Shown: piece after piece, positions 12,211-24,130 of the stretch
How the letters are laid out: each line of letters begins with the position of its first letter
Position numbering within the stretch: the stretch's first letter is position 1
Assembly (NCBI GenBank): GCA_005406025.1
Contig: BGZK01000005.1
Coordinates: 1,054,001 to 1,118,000, forward strand
DNA from: Eumeta japonica
Taxonomy: Eukaryota > Arthropoda > Insecta > Lepidoptera > Psychidae
DNA: 64,000 nt
Direction of reading: 5' to 3'
Translations under genes and position numbers: made by a program
Notes under the pieces: generated by a model
Seen by the model: only the letters and a program-made list of their open reading frames with translations
Database searches by the model: none
Told to the model about the DNA's origin: nothing

Positions 12211-13849
12211 CCGCGCTCAATATTCCGTGAGTTTCGACTTTAAAAATATAACAGTATATCGGGTTCCATAGTTTTCGTGAAATTGGTTCTTTTTCTTTAT
12301 TAGTTTAGACGTATTTTTCTGGTGAAGCCGCGTTCTACTGTGAGACTAAAAATTTACTCGGTTTTCATCGACGACCGATATTTAACAACTTGTTTTCAAT
12401 AATCCGGTTTGTAATTTTCTACCTAAAAACCTATTAGATATGTTTCTTTGTATCGTAATCTTTTTAGATATCGAATCCAATAAGAAAATTATTTGAGACA
12501 AGTCAATATCAGATTTAAAGTAAGGTGCAAAAAAATTCTAAATACTTAAGGGCTTGAATCGTACAGAAATTTCAAAGCACATGTTTATAATAATTACTTA
12601 AAACAGCTGTCATTACATGAAACATTTAAATTTACACGCTAAGTTTAATTATCAATTGAATATAAAGTGATAAGTCAGTCTTTTCCACTTAAATTTCTCC
12701 AAAAATATAACAGTGACGACGAATCATTCACAAAGTCAATATGATGTAAAAATGAAACCTATGACATATGTAACTCTGATGAATCCCTTTTATTTCTTCC
12801 ATATAATTATGTAACTATATGTAACTATTCAAGAATTAATTATAATCGAAATATCCAAATTGACGGTGAAACCAAAAAATAACACAATTTTAAAAACTAT
12901 TGACAATAATATTTTTCAAATAAAAATAATAATTTATAAGATTAGACATAAGCGGTTTCCCTCCGCGCCGCCCGCGCCCGTCACAATCCATCTCGTTCGG
13001 TTCAATATTTGAATACATTCGAATTTGGAACGCGTTCGAAATATGAACTTGGCTCGTTTCGTTTTTCAATTGGTTCACTTACATTTCGAATTTGGAACGA
13101 CGGCTCCGAGATAAGAATGGAGTTTTGTTCCGTTTTGTGCTTGCGTATGTTTTTTTTTTTACTTCTTCTTGATTATTTTTCACCAGTTGCGTTAGTCGAA
13201 TTAAAATACGTATTAGAATCGGGTTCGAATTTTTTAGGGTCCCTTACGTGCCGTAACGACGGAACCGATTCGACAATGAGGACGATATTTATTGTTAGAC
13301 AAATTCTAATAGACACTTTTTTTCTGAACTAAAAAATAAATAAATGCACGTTTGAAACTTTCCGAATGTAATTGAAAACGGACCAACTAGTCTTCATATT
13401 TGATTTCGCGGCGTGTATCAAACAGCAGTCGTTTGTGATTCATGACTTTGTGATTATTGAATGCTTCAAGAGGCCGTATTTTATTATGGCTAAATAAAAA
13501 AATAATGGGGCATTTTAATATTAAATCGGCATTATTAAAATTACAATTGATTTACATTATATGAATACATTGTTTGAATGAAGACACTAATTTCCGAAAA
13601 TGGCGATACCACGACAACCGGACCGAATGGAATAAGGTCTGCTTGTCCGGCTATACTTGTATGTTTATAATTAAGATGACGTTAAAAGAATTTAACATAT
13701 TAAGATATTTTTGGTTTATTTATCGTGAGTGTACATTGTTTTACGAAGCCGCTATAGTTAAGTGTTCGTAACAATAGTATCGAATCCGTCTAGGTACAGC
13801 CGAATACAGTTCAGTTTCCAATAAGAAATCTAATTTCAATTATCGTATT
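12211..13849. other. Noncoding stretch
   Basis: No gene was recognised. A decayed AGGGTCCC...GGAACC fragment (about 13236-13275) belongs to the AGGGTTCC-type repeat. The 107-codon frame at 13009-13332 runs through AT-rich sequence and that fragment and is not believed. Confidence 0.45.
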
Positions 13850-14080
13850 TCTTGCGACACAAACAAAGCTCGAAAACCGCGATAGCGTTTCACCGACCTG
13901 CGGGACCGCGGCCGAGCGGGCGCCGCAGCGCGCTTGACGGATTTTTTTTATATCTAACGAGCTCGCGGATCGACGCAGGATCTTTTTATTTCTCGGACGC
14001 GTGTCGGACGAGAGCATGCGTCGGAGGCACGTGGTTTTTTTGTTACTTAAAAACCCTTAATATCCATTACGGACGGTCAT
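13850..14080. promoter_or_regulatory. CpG-rich island
   Basis: This block is GC-rich with GGGACCGCGGCCGAGCGGGCG and overlapping frames on both strands (13811-14017 minus, 13852-14082 plus). Overlapping frames are expected in CpG-rich DNA, where stop codons are rare. No acceptor/donor pair supports either frame as an exon. Confidence 0.3.
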
Positions 14081-15775
14081 AGATGAGAAACGAGAAGTTT
14101 CATCATCATCGTCGAGGCACGGAATAAAACACTGGTTTACAATGTATCTGTTGCCGGGACTGTCGTTGGCTGTTCATGGCATGCTGAATTCAGATATGGA
14201 AGTGGAGTTTATCTATGAGCTCTAGTTTTTGAGTTTCAGATATCTACGATCGGAAAAAAAAGTCATAAATTTACTAAGAAAAATTTTATTAAAAAATTAT
14301 AAACACACACATCAAACTTATATAGCAAAAATTATTTGGATCGTTTACACAACTTTTTCTTGAAGTACTCCACGTTGGAGAAACTTTAAAAATTAATGCG
14401 ATCGACGTGAAACACGCACGTTATGAACTAACAAAAGTACTTAAATGATGAAAATTAACAAATAAAGTCATTTGAGCCGCACAGATACTTCTGAGGGTAG
14501 ATTTGAAAATGACACGCCGTAAGTAAACAGAAACCCATAATAAAGTTAGCGGCGACAGACAAAAATTAAAATTTCATGAAGTAGTGTAATCAATGGTTGC
14601 TCGGTTGATAGCGATATATATATAAAATGGTCACGAACTTCCTTGTCCTTATTTGGTACGTCATCACCATACTAACAGCGTTGTTTTCCCCTGCGGTGAG
14701 ATAATGCATGATCATTTTCCAAATCTTCGGCGTTAATGTTTGTAGAAAGAGAAAACAATAGAATTCGTATGTGCCATCTCTTTCCTTCGATTTTAAACCT
14801 TGTCACACATTATCTGCGCATACTGACGTATGTTTCATTACTATGCTTTGTGACGCGCCTTAATTTTTTCTTTCACGTATACTTATTGTGATCCAGTTAA
14901 ATCAGATGGCTTACTAATTTTCATGTTAAAAAAAGCTTTCATGAAGTTTACTTATGCTCAAGAATGATATATAAGTTGAGTATTAATGTGTGGTGTAATA
15001 TTCATTAATTATCCGCTATCACAGTTCATTATGTTTTCGCGTTATGGCACTCATGGATTCCCAGTAGCTGCAGCGTGCAACTAATTTAGAGCAATGCACT
15101 TCTAACAGATATTTATCTTCATCCACAAATCGCATGCAAGTCTTTCCTCGTCCTTATACGACTGCCTGTCTACGTTTGTCTTCTATTCAACTCTCTATGC
15201 AAGAATTTTTCTTCGCCCTTTCATGCAAATTTTAAATTATAATCCATACAACGCGCCAGTGTTTATTACTCACGATGTAACAGCCATACAAAAAAGTATC
15301 GCGCCGGAACTGCATAACCTCATAGCGATATTAAACTTGATGACTAAACCACTTGTCGCTGGTCGCACGATCGCCTTCGACCTTGCGCATGCGCCGGTCA
15401 AAATCCTTATGATGATTCTACGGTAGATCCAAATACGAGCACTAGAAGATCTAGTACAAGCCAAGCGTAAGTAAATATTTACCTTTTGTATTTCTGCTGT
15501 TCTTCAAGGTCGCCGCTTATGAAACTGAAATTGGTAGATTTGTGCGCTGAAACAGTAAAAAATGTTTTGATATCTATTTTACATTTGAAATCGTACCCAC
15601 AGCCACGAGTGTAATATTTCTCTCAGGTACCTCTACAGCATCATTGCAACAATGATGCCGTATTATTCTTCACAACCTCTTTTCTTTGCTATACTTATAC
15701 TATCAAGGTAAGACATTCGAAAATTTGTAAATCTTCGACCGTGGGACTTGGATAAGTCCCGTTTGTACATTTACT
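14081..15775. other. Noncoding stretch
   Basis: Nothing recognised. A moderately GC-rich part at 15290-15460 has frames on both strands (15223-15426 plus, 15270-15464 minus) without splice or family evidence. Confidence 0.45.
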
Positions 15776-16884
15776 CCTAACTAACTTTTGCCCGCGGCTC
15801 CGCCCGCATGGAAATGCAATTAATTCCTCATTTTTTTTTATATCAAGTAAAGTTGCTATCATGGATGCCAATTCGATCCGGTCTTCGGTTTAAGGTCCGA
15901 TTTCGCAGTTAGTACCGATTCGGTCCTATTCTCTGTCTCAATTCTGCGTCTCTTTCTTTTTTAATCGCGATATAAGCTCTCAATTACGATATCGTTTTCG
16001 CTATTGCTTCCGGTTTACTTGGGAATTATTGCACAGACACACATCAGAGGGAGATATAAAATATAAATGTATACAATGTGGAAAATGTTCTATTTGCTTG
16101 CTAAATTTCATTTAAGTCCGTCCAACCGTTTATGCGTAATTTAAGTTACAAACGGTCAAACATGGACATTCACTTCTGAAATATTGTAATATAATACTGA
16201 AAAAGACGCAGTGTAAAAACCCTATAGTTCGTTTTAATTTACTTTGAATTTCTTGTCATTAATATATTATTATTTCATGTAATTACAATCCGATTGTAAT
16301 TATATGATTTGCCGTTGTTCCTTACTATCGCTGTACTTCGCCCTCTCACACCATATCTTACTCTTTCGTCTCCCTCTCAATCCTCATCGCCTACTCTAAC
16401 ACCGCTCCTTCTCTAAACAAAGCAAACAACAAGCATGACCGACAAAATAAATAAGTGACTATTTAATTTTTTAGTTATAAGGAGTGATTGATTAATATAA
16501 ACATACAAAGAAATAAACAGTAAACTATATTTTATGTACCAATTAATTACATCAGTTTTTCAAATTTAATCAAAACTGGTTGTCCATTGTTGAGTTATAA
16601 ATACACATGCTGACAAACAGACTGAAAAATGAACAAACAATGACTGACTTATATATGAAAAAGTGTGCTCTATCAGTACACTCAAGTTTATTAAAATGAA
16701 TTTTGAGCTATGAAAAACCATACAAATGAACAGACAGACAAACATAAAGTAGGCTATGTCCTTCCCCGGGACTTCAACTATTTCCATACCGAATTACATC
16801 TTAATGGGTTCAGGGGTTTAAACGTGATGAAGTAACAGACAGATAGGCAGACACACTTTCGCATTTGTAATGTTAGTATGGATT
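15776..16884 (-). mobile_element. Lepidopteran interspersed repeat, near full length, non-autonomous
   Basis: On the minus strand the copy begins ATCCATACTAACATTACA and continues with GCGAAAGTGTGTCTGCC and GTCCCGGGGAAGGACATAG. At the low-coordinate end it finishes with the CCCGCGGCTCCGCCCGCAT motif (about 15791). I recall this arrangement as a very common lepidopteran repeat, discussed under Helitron/MINE names; the exact class is uncertain. There is no coding capacity: the 73-codon minus frame at 16566-16787 is part of the repeat. The segment 15860-15950 shows the GATCCGGTCTTCGG-type pattern also present in the shorter copies at 23540, 24131 and 52971. Confidence 0.55.
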
Positions 16885-17048
16885 ACTCTCCTATTCAGGG
16901 GTGACGTAATATACGTATATATTAACGACTGTACCAGTCTTTTTAAAAGGGTTGCCAGTGTACCGCACTAGAACCAAAGATGGCAGCTGTAGATGCATGA
17001 AATCGAATTGTCCTTATGTTCGCTATTTGATGAATGTTAAATGTCTAT
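16885..17048. other. Short spacer between two repeats
   Basis: It contains GTGACGTAATATACG and no recognised feature. Confidence 0.4.
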
Positions 17049-17275
17049 CAGCGGTGTGCTTCAAATTCTCATTTGCAATAGTTAAGTACTAAATGTTCAA
17101 GTAACCTCGCAGATATTGGCTTTTGCGACATTAATTTAACGTCACAAATGTCAATATCCTTAAGCCTAACTTAGACAACTGCCAGCTCTGAAGTTAAAAC
17201 AACGTGTTTTGACGTGTTCAGTTTTGAACTTCTAACAGTTAATTATTTCAAATGAGAGTTTGAAACACACCGCTG
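17049..17275 (+). mobile_element. MITE, CAGCGGTGTG family, copy 1
   Basis: The element has terminal inverted repeats of roughly 36 bp: CAGCGGTGTGCTTCAAA at the left, and TTTGAAACACACCGCTG at the right. It is 227 bp long with no coding capacity. It is followed by TA and preceded by TAT, consistent with a TA target duplication of the Tc1/mariner kind. A second, diverged copy lies at 51467-51728 and shares the internal TTGACGTGTT and AACAGTTAAT blocks. Confidence 0.75.
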
Positions 17276-17364
17276 TACAAGTCGTTAACCGGATTGGACA
17301 ACAGTTCGGTGATTAAATTGCGTCGTATCGTTGGTGATTTCTACATATTAGAGTTTTTGTCTTG

Positions 17365-17405
17365 CACACACACACAAATACACAAACACACAACACACAC
17401 ACACA

Positions 17406-17463
<58 letters not shown>
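17365..17463 (+). repeat. (CA)n microsatellite
   Basis: About 99 bp of CA repeat with a few interruptions near the start (AAATACA, AACACAA, CGCG). It produces long His/Thr and Cys/Val frames on the two strands, which are artefacts. Confidence 0.95.
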
Positions 17464-17465
<2 letters not shown>

Positions 17466-17481
17466 GCGTGTGTACAATAGT

Positions 17482-17496
17482 TCTCTCTCTCTCTCT
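17482..17496 (+). repeat. (CT)n microsatellite
   Basis: A short CT tract directly downstream of the CA array, forming a compound microsatellite. Confidence 0.85.
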
Positions 17497-18384
17497 AACA
17501 AAATATTTATCTATATATATCGTAACAAGAACTTTGTACTGAAATTTTATTTTCAATTAATGATAATAATTCATAGTTACACTTGACTGAAAATAGTAAC
17601 TTGAAATACATAGGGAAAAGGGTAATTTTTCTCTAGGGTCAAAAATAAAATATATGAATATTGAGATAATTTATGTACATAATAGGGATTTAAATATCTA
17701 TCACTTTATCATCTAGAAGTCGGCGATTTAATTTGAGAGATACGCGACTTAATTCGGTTGTCGTTGTGGTCGACTGAAAGGGCATGAGGCGTCCCAAACG
17801 GATCGTTAGACCAAGATCTTACGGAACTCTGAAATCCTATGTAGCAAATTTTATCGAGGCCCGTAGCAGGGCCCTTACAATTGTCTTCTCATTTTATCCT
17901 AATAGTAAATTAGTCTTCTTTGATTACATATTTCGTCTTACTGGTAATTTGTTAATAAGCGATTGATAAATTACGAAATGAGACCCCTTTGTAGCTATTC
18001 ACGAAAATATTAAACGCGCCATTAATTATAAAACATCCGAATATCATTATAAACTAATTTTCTATATCGCAGTTTAATTTCAAAATAATGATAAATTATT
18101 TCTTTTGACACATTTCCATTTTATGAAAATGTGTCAAATTTCCAATTGCAATGACGTCGACAATTCTCACCTACGATTGTTTTAATTCCGCGATAGCACT
18201 GTAGAGGCGGCACCGTCGATAGCGGACCGTTTTGCCTGTGACGTAATACGAAATTGAGATTGACAGAGAGCATTATAAAATTATCGCCGGCTGCGGGTAG
18301 CAGTAGTCGATGACTTCAATTATTTGGGGGAACCCAAATTTATTTTTTACACGATTTTACACGATCAATAGAGCCTTCAAGTAT
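17497..18384. other. Noncoding stretch
   Basis: No gene was recognised. A hairpin with 12-bp arms (TTTGACACATTT at 18104-18115 and its complement at 18127-18138, 11-base loop) is present. The 60-codon frame at 17784-17966 has no features. Confidence 0.45.
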
Positions 18385-18690
18385 TTCGCTCTCTGCGTCC
18401 AACGGCCTCCGAGGTGCGTGGCTGCGACGGCGAAACGGTCCCGCGAGGTGTCCCGGTCCTTCCGTCGTCGTGCACGCAACGGCGCGGGCGACGATGAGCC
18501 CGGTCGTCGCGCCCGCGGCAGCGTCACGGCCGTGGCCGATCAAAACGGAGGTATGCGCGAAAGAAATCGCAATGTCCGCGATATGTATGCGTGACGCGTG
18601 CGTTGCGTAACTGCGCGGATCGGCACGCGCCTCACGGCCGCGCCACCGGGGGGTGGCCACACGCCGCTCGGTCCATTCATCGCTGCGTGT
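18385..18690. promoter_or_regulatory. Strong CpG-rich island containing a candidate first exon
   Basis: This is one of the most CpG-dense stretches of the window, surrounded by AT-rich DNA. It holds the candidate exon 18494-18550. It could be a promoter/first-exon region. Long frames on both strands (18310-18594 plus, 18340-18660 minus) reflect the base composition. Confidence 0.4.
18494..18550 (+). CDS. Candidate coding first exon A (19 codons)
   Basis: An ATG at 18494 opens a 19-codon frame, MSPVVAPAAASRPWPIKTE. It ends exactly at a splice-donor-like GAG|GTATGC, leaving the reading frame in phase 0. The Ala/Pro-rich start followed by IKTE looks like the N-terminus of a nuclear or transcription-factor-type protein, but I do not recognise the gene. 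The context GACGATGA is only moderate for an insect start. No TATA box was identified. The exon lies about 0.7 kb upstream of candidate exon B (19287-19493), which also ends in phase 0, so the two could be alternative first exons of one gene. The next exon was not found in this window. It may simply be a chance frame in a CpG island. Confidence 0.3.
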
Positions 18691-19286
18691 GACGAAAGCG
18701 CATAGACGTCGATACTGACACGCAGATACGGCGTTATTACGGGTGCCAGTCCGATAAGTTACCTTATTGAACAGCGGTAATGAAAGAATAAATTAATAGG
18801 TTTATTTTTAAAGCCGAGCTTCTTGAGGCAGGTTTCGGATGACGAGTGAACTGGGAAAAGAGTGGGTGTCAACTGTCACATTGTCGGTGTCACGCCGCTC
18901 CGTCATGGCACTTCGTCACATCGTTCGTGTTTCGAGTTGTGGATAACTTGCTGCACTTAACGTCGTTACTTTGTAACACTAAGCTAAGCGCTTACACACA
19001 TAATAATAATCTAAGTTCAAATGATATTTACAAATAATCGAGAGTAATATTATTATATAGAAATATATGGAAAAAAAAATCTTTTTGGTCGTATATCATG
19101 AAGTAACACATACGTGTTTGTAATTAATAATTGGAACATTTAATAAGCAAATTGCAATAGCATTAAGCTATTATTCTAAGCCGTAAAAGCTACAGTAGCA
19201 GTAATTTCAAGCTTACACTCTCACAGAACGCGGATGTGTAGTAGCAGCTTCCGTTGTTACGTTTCGTCCAGTGAATAAGAGTTTCG
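18691..19286. other. Noncoding spacer between candidate exons
   Basis: AT-rich in the middle, with no repeat recognised. A possible acceptor, TTACGTTTCGTCCAG, ends at 19270. An in-frame TGA follows it immediately, so the ATG at 19287 would act as a start and not as an internal codon. Confidence 0.4.
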
Positions 19287-19493
19287 ATGGCCCACTTCCC
19301 TCTCTCGCCCCTTCATCACCCCGATCTCCCCGCCATTAGATATCCTATTCCCTCCCAAGTGGTCAACAACGGCCTAGTGACTCCGCCGGAGTTGCGAGTG
19401 TCCATGGGCGGCGGTGACCGTCTACTCTCTGATGGCTCGTCTACTCGTTTGTCCGTCGAGTATCTTAGACAAGAAGCGAATGGTTCATTTCAC
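19287..19493 (+). CDS. Candidate coding first exon B (69 codons)
   Basis: The frame starts at an ATG and reads MAHFPLSPLHHPDLPAIRYP and on through a VTPPELRVSMGGGDRLL stretch to RLSVEYLRQEANGSFH. It stops exactly at a consensus donor, CAC|GTAAGT, at 19494, leaving phase 0. Third codon positions favour C and G in an AT-rich region, which supports real coding. The product is Pro/His-rich at the N-terminus and low in hydrophobic runs, with no signal peptide or membrane segment. It would suit the N-terminus of a regulatory protein, but I do not recognise it. The start context TTTCGATGG is weak at -3. An in-frame TGA at 19271 precludes an upstream extension unless a poor acceptor at about 19278 is used. 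Orientation and phase agree with candidate exon A. Confidence 0.5.
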
Positions 19494-19499
19494 GTAAGT
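19494..19499 (+). other. Splice donor of candidate exon B
   Basis: GTAAGT following CAC is a full match to the donor consensus. It marks the exact end of the open, coding-like segment. Confidence 0.5.
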
Positions 19500-20095
19500 C
19501 CTAAATTCATCAGTTGATTCGCCAATAGTCAATATTCGATCATCCATGCTACTCATAGCTAAATATGATCGATGTCATTGGCTTAAAATAGAAAAACCAC
19601 TAGACTTAAATGGTGATTCGTTTAGATTGCAATTTTTGTGTGGTAAATGACAATTTTTTTTTTTTGTACGTCGCGATACACGATGCTATACAATGACTTT
19701 TTAAAAGTTTAACTGCGAAACTTCGTACAAAAGTATGCAGTGATTTTCGTATAATACCTGTGCAAACACACGGATAAATAAACAGATAGACAAGCGTATC
19801 AATAAAATATTATTTTGAATTCTATTAGCATTAATACCATTTTCTAACATAGCTTTTTAATATCTGAAAAAAATACGGTTATATACAATTTTATTATACA
19901 TAGTATAGTGTGTTTCATAGTATAGTGAATGAAGCTTTGACGTTAAATTTGGAATTTAACTTTTATTCGTGCCAGCTCCACTTTGCTCTAAGCTGAATTT
20001 ATTCTTCTTCTCTTAATTTTTTTTCTGTTAACGTATTTTTTATTCTATTTTGAAGGTTTCTGATTGTTATTTCTACTTCACGCTTCCTGAATCGA
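19500..20095. other. Noncoding stretch, presumed intron
   Basis: AT-rich DNA downstream of the candidate donor, with no feature recognised. Confidence 0.4.
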
Positions 20096-21060
20096 CGCGC
20101 CCGCGCCGCCGAGGCGCGCACTTATCAAACGCATCCAATCGGCTTAAATGCAGTTCAAAATTATTACCATACGAGACAATGACGTACAATAGTTAGGGCA
20201 TCGTACCTCTCTGGCCACGCCCGCCATTGTGCGGCTTGACGATATATTGTGATACTCGCTTATGGGATTTTGCATTTCTAATATACGCTCTTTCGTCTCC
20301 TTTGTCGTTTTGCGCCGGTCCCAGTTTCCTGATTGTTCGGGATTTTCCTTTTCGACTCGAGGGCGAAACGACAGACGCATGGCAGAAGCGACGGGTCGAG
20401 GAGGCGAATGGACGGGTCCAGCATCGATATTTCTCAGCTTGACTATGATGCAGCTTCTAAAGGAGAACTAACCAGTGCTTAACGACAGGCTGTATACCAA
20501 GGGATCGAACGAGATAAGCCTATATCTGTGACGATACAGAATTGAGCAATGAATTTATGTGCTATACTTATGTCCCCCATTACGATAACGTAACAGCGGT
20601 TCGATGTTGAGAAACTCAGAAGTATCGATCGTTGAATCTTGTGGCCAATCGGGCGAACTTCCGCAGGCTTGGAGTGCGCGCGCGCGTGCTCGGAACTCAT
20701 AGCGCTACGGGCTGAAATAGTCAAGGATTGCTCGGCGAAGAAGACTGCGCTGTGGGGTCTGATCCGCACACCATTGAGGATGATCTGTCACAGGGCCTGG
20801 CGACAGATAAAAGAATTATTTGTATGAAGCAAGAGAAGGCCGCGTATTCGGAGTGATATCCGTGCGGCATCAGCGATTCCATCCCATACCCATAATGTTG
20901 GTAGAGCAATAGGTGAGGGGCTGTTCTTCTAGCCCTGATTATTCTGATGTAGACGAACGTATAAGTGCCTCTCGGTCACGGACCAAGAATGGATCCTCAC
21001 GCTTTCCTATCGGCTAATCATCCTTGGGCCGGCGTCAATTAATCGCACTATCACATTCCG
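20096..21060. other. Complex higher-GC segment, possibly a decayed coding sequence
   Basis: This kilobase has balanced, protein-like composition but no long open frame. On the + strand short peptide-like runs appear in sequence: ISQLDYDAASKGELTSA, then after a stop RQAVYQGIERDKPISVTIQN, then in another frame SAGLECARACSELIALRAEI. They could come from an old retroelement or host pseudogene, but I cannot name a family. A SINE or conserved noncoding block would be an alternative. A 10-bp inverted pair (CGTGTCGTTG at 21117, complement ending 21152) lies just beyond. Confidence 0.25.
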
Positions 21061-21188
21061 TTGAAGACAGCTTTGTAAAGAAAATAATGAGACTGTAGAA
21101 AACTTATGTCGATGTCGTGTCGTTGCAACAATTCGTTTGCAACAACGACACGCAACATTGTGTCAATTTGTACGTGCACACAAACACT

Positions 21189-21440
21189 AGCTTTTAAAAG
21201 CCCGCGGTTCCGTCCACGTAGACTATAACCGACTGTTCTGAATTTGGTTAGTAGTAATGTGCCACGGTCTTATACTCAGCAATCTGTGCAGGTATGGGGT
21301 GACTACAATTAGTTCCTAAACTCTTCTTCATCCAAAATGTACTTCATTAGCCGATATTGTTACTACGAGGAAGAAATTTTAAAATACTACCTATACAAGA
21401 TTTCGTAAATACGTAGGCTGTTTCATATCAAAATTTCGCA
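21189..21440 (+). repeat. Fragment of the ACTAGC / CCCGCGGTTCCGTCC repeat
   Basis: It begins ACTAGCTTTTAAAAGCCC and GCGGTTCCGTCCACGTAGAC. This is the same end motif found near 15791, 24131, 37680 and 52971 and, inverted, near 23757 and 63836. Its far end is not defined. Confidence 0.45.
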
Positions 21441-22080
21441 TTTAATTTTGAAATTATTTTTTTTTAGATTGTATTTACAAATAAATGCCAAAAAACAAAA
21501 CCTCATACTCTGCAATGACAGTACACATATTGCTGTATATCTTCACCATGTTATTAAGTTCATCCGAGTGGTTTTATTGCATGTCTTGAATATACAGATA
21601 GATAATTTTCTTGTACCTAATTTTTATTTATCCGATATCGCTCGCAAGTTTTTCAACTTTTTTTTTGCCCGTGTAGGTACGACGATGGACGTCGTCTGCG
21701 CATGTGATCTTGCAGTATAATTTATTTGTCCCAGAATAAGCGCCGGAATACGCTATACGAAATTTATATTGGATCTAGGAACATTCGTCGTGTCTCCAGA
21801 AGGGGGCGGTACAAGCAGTTCGTTATTTTAAGGATAAAAGAAGTAGTCACAAATGAATTTGAAATCAGATGTAACGCTATATTAATATTTGATATTAGTA
21901 ATAGTAACTCTTGGTTTGGATTTTGACGGATTCTGTACTTGTTTCTTTAATTTTATCGTAATATAGGTACTTACCAGAAACAATATATGACAATATTTTT
22001 CGAATTTTGTTTAAAAAGCGATGGAGTTACTCTCAAAAATATTTTAAACGAATCCAAAGTAGCAAAAAAATGGATGCTTA
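21441..22080. other. Noncoding stretch
   Basis: Nothing recognised. The frames at 21448-21720 and 21726-21926 have no supporting signals. Confidence 0.45.
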
Positions 22081-22340
22081 AATGGATTCCTCGGCGTCAA
22101 AAGTCATAAAGTTTTTATCGCTATCGAATCAGACGCATGCGTCTCTCGCCATTCCTGAATTTTCAAACGCCAGAAGTCCGTCTATTATCATAATAAAAAC
22201 ACCGAACGATATTCGTGTTTTCAATGATATTTTCAGCCGGGTAATAATTTATGTGAAACAGAGGAAAGATAAAAAACGATAAAGTAAGTTCCCGCGGCGC
22301 CCGCGCACGCGGCCGCACTTAAAAACGGACCACTCAAAAC
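22081..22340. promoter_or_regulatory. Candidate conserved noncoding island
   Basis: Mixed AT/CpG sequence with a CATAAAGTTTTTATCGC motif and an ACGCATGCGT palindrome, followed by a GC-rich GCGGCGCCCGCGCACGCGG run at 22294-22314. A 66-codon frame (22082-22282) begins ATGGATTCCTCG but has no donor and no recognisable motif. Confidence 0.25.
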
Positions 22341-23535
22341 GTCTATTTTTATAGAAACCCGGGCATATGTAAAAATTCAATATCTCGAGATATGATTGAT
22401 TTTATTGCCCCGTAACACTCTGGTTATTTTAATGTTGGATTAAGACATATGTACTGGCGTGTTTACGAACGGGTGGCGTCTGTTTCGTGTCCATTTTTGT
22501 GTTTTTTATATTGTTTATTATTGTTCTTTTTTATTTGTTCATTTTATTCTTGTATGAGGTATTTGTTACCGCGGTTTTCACGAGACCTAATACAGATAAA
22601 CACAGGTCGTATATGCATATTTTTTTTGTGTAAAATAAAAATTTCAGCTATTTTTCGGTAATAAGAAAAAAAACTAAAGTACGTTTTTCCGAAGTTTTTC
22701 TCACACCACGGTCGTTCAACTGTCGTTCCTCTCACTCTCGTAAAAGAACGCTTTCTGATCCCATGCGAGTGATGCTGCTGACCAGGTCTGGTGACCACGG
22801 ACACACCTTCGTGGTCAGACCTTTCGACGTGACGAACCGCTGTCTTTTGTTAGCGAATAGACTTTCTGACAGATGTCTTTTTGTAACGGACGGATATTCT
22901 TTGTTCTAATCATTTTCTCCATAAACTGTACGTACTAAGAATAGGAAATTTTTCCTCTTTTTCCTCATAAGGTTTATATAAAACCTGCAATTCTGTGTAT
23001 GGAGTTCATATAAAAATGTATTGCTGTTCATGTGCCACAGTGTCCGATGGTAAAGTCCGATCCATAAACGTCAAACGCAACGTTCGCCGCGCTAGACTCA
23101 TAAATATAGTTCGAGTTCCAACTTTCGATTCGTGTTAAAATAATATCAAGTAATTGAATATGATTTATGGTCGGTAAGGGTTCACGGACATGGTCATTCG
23201 GCTTGTTTATAAACTTTTCCTTTTACCACCCCTACAACGGTATGTTATATCTTCTATGGGATTTCTTCTGACATACAGATACACATGACGATGTTTCTTC
23301 TTCCTCGTTAAAAAGAAGGTTGGTTTATGCATTCATATTTTAATATATATAAATGGATGATTGTATGAGATCACTATGCTCTAATACTCATTGACCCATC
23401 GTCGCCAAACTTAGCACATGTGGTTTTTTTTCTGCAGAATATCTTTATGTTATACATATTAGTATATACCTCTCACTTTGTCCACGTGTTTGTACTATTG
23501 ATTGGAAGTACCACATCGATCCCAAATCTTCATTA
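22341..23535. other. Noncoding stretch
   Basis: Nothing recognised. Frames at 22449-22661 and 22544-22804 lie opposite each other and lack coding features. Confidence 0.45.
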
Positions 23536-23539
23536 TCCT

Positions 23540-23757
23540 CGAGTACATTTCGATATTAGTATTTTCCCTATAATTTCATTCCGACCGGAACTAGTAGTGG
23601 TGTTGAAATTGAAAGTCGGAACGGGGACGAAATTCAGTGCGGGACCGAAGTTGAAACCAGGAACAAGCTTGGGGTCGACAACAAGACCGATCAATGTGAA
23701 AGACGAAGGTATACATTTCATGTCCACGCGGACAAAACCGTTGATGGAAAGCTAGCA
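23540..23757 (-). repeat. ACTAGC / GTCCGCGTGGACATG repeat, minus-strand copy
   Basis: On the minus strand it begins GCTAGCTTTCCATCAACGG and GTCCGCGTGGACATGAAATG. It continues with a run of related ATTCC/GGTTC/GACCCC units, ending near GGTCGGAATG. The same layout appears in + orientation at 24131 and 52971. The apparent frames across it (23420-23755 plus, 23533-23727 minus) reflect its quasi-periodic triplets. Confidence 0.55.
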
Positions 23758-24130
23758 TAATGCATACGCCGGTGTGTAAACACCATTAGTGGTGCTGCGG
23801 CTTCGAGGCGCGCACGCACAGCGAGCTGCATCGTGCATTTATTATATTCTTATTGCACTCTAAGCATCGCGCGCATAACAATCGCGTCTTTAAGGAAACG
23901 CTGTTGAAACTTAATTACTTGCGTACACGTCTGGATTATTATATCATACCCGGCCTCCGAGAAAACGGGATCCATTTATTTATTTATTTTATTTTTTATT
24001 ATTTTTTCTAATTTAGCGTATAATTCAACACCATACACAAGTACAGCTCATGTGGACACGTTTCAAACTACATCACACGCATCGCCGATGTCCGTGATAT
24101 CGACGTATCAGTATATGTGATTTTTCACGA

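Noticed and set aside
17294..17586. Four overlapping frames of His/Thr or Cys/Val repeats
   Set aside because: They are translations of the CA/TG microsatellite on both strands.
18340..18660. 106-codon minus-strand frame in the CpG island
   Set aside because: Antisense to the better-supported candidate exon A, and produced by stop-poor CpG-rich sequence. No splice sites or motif.
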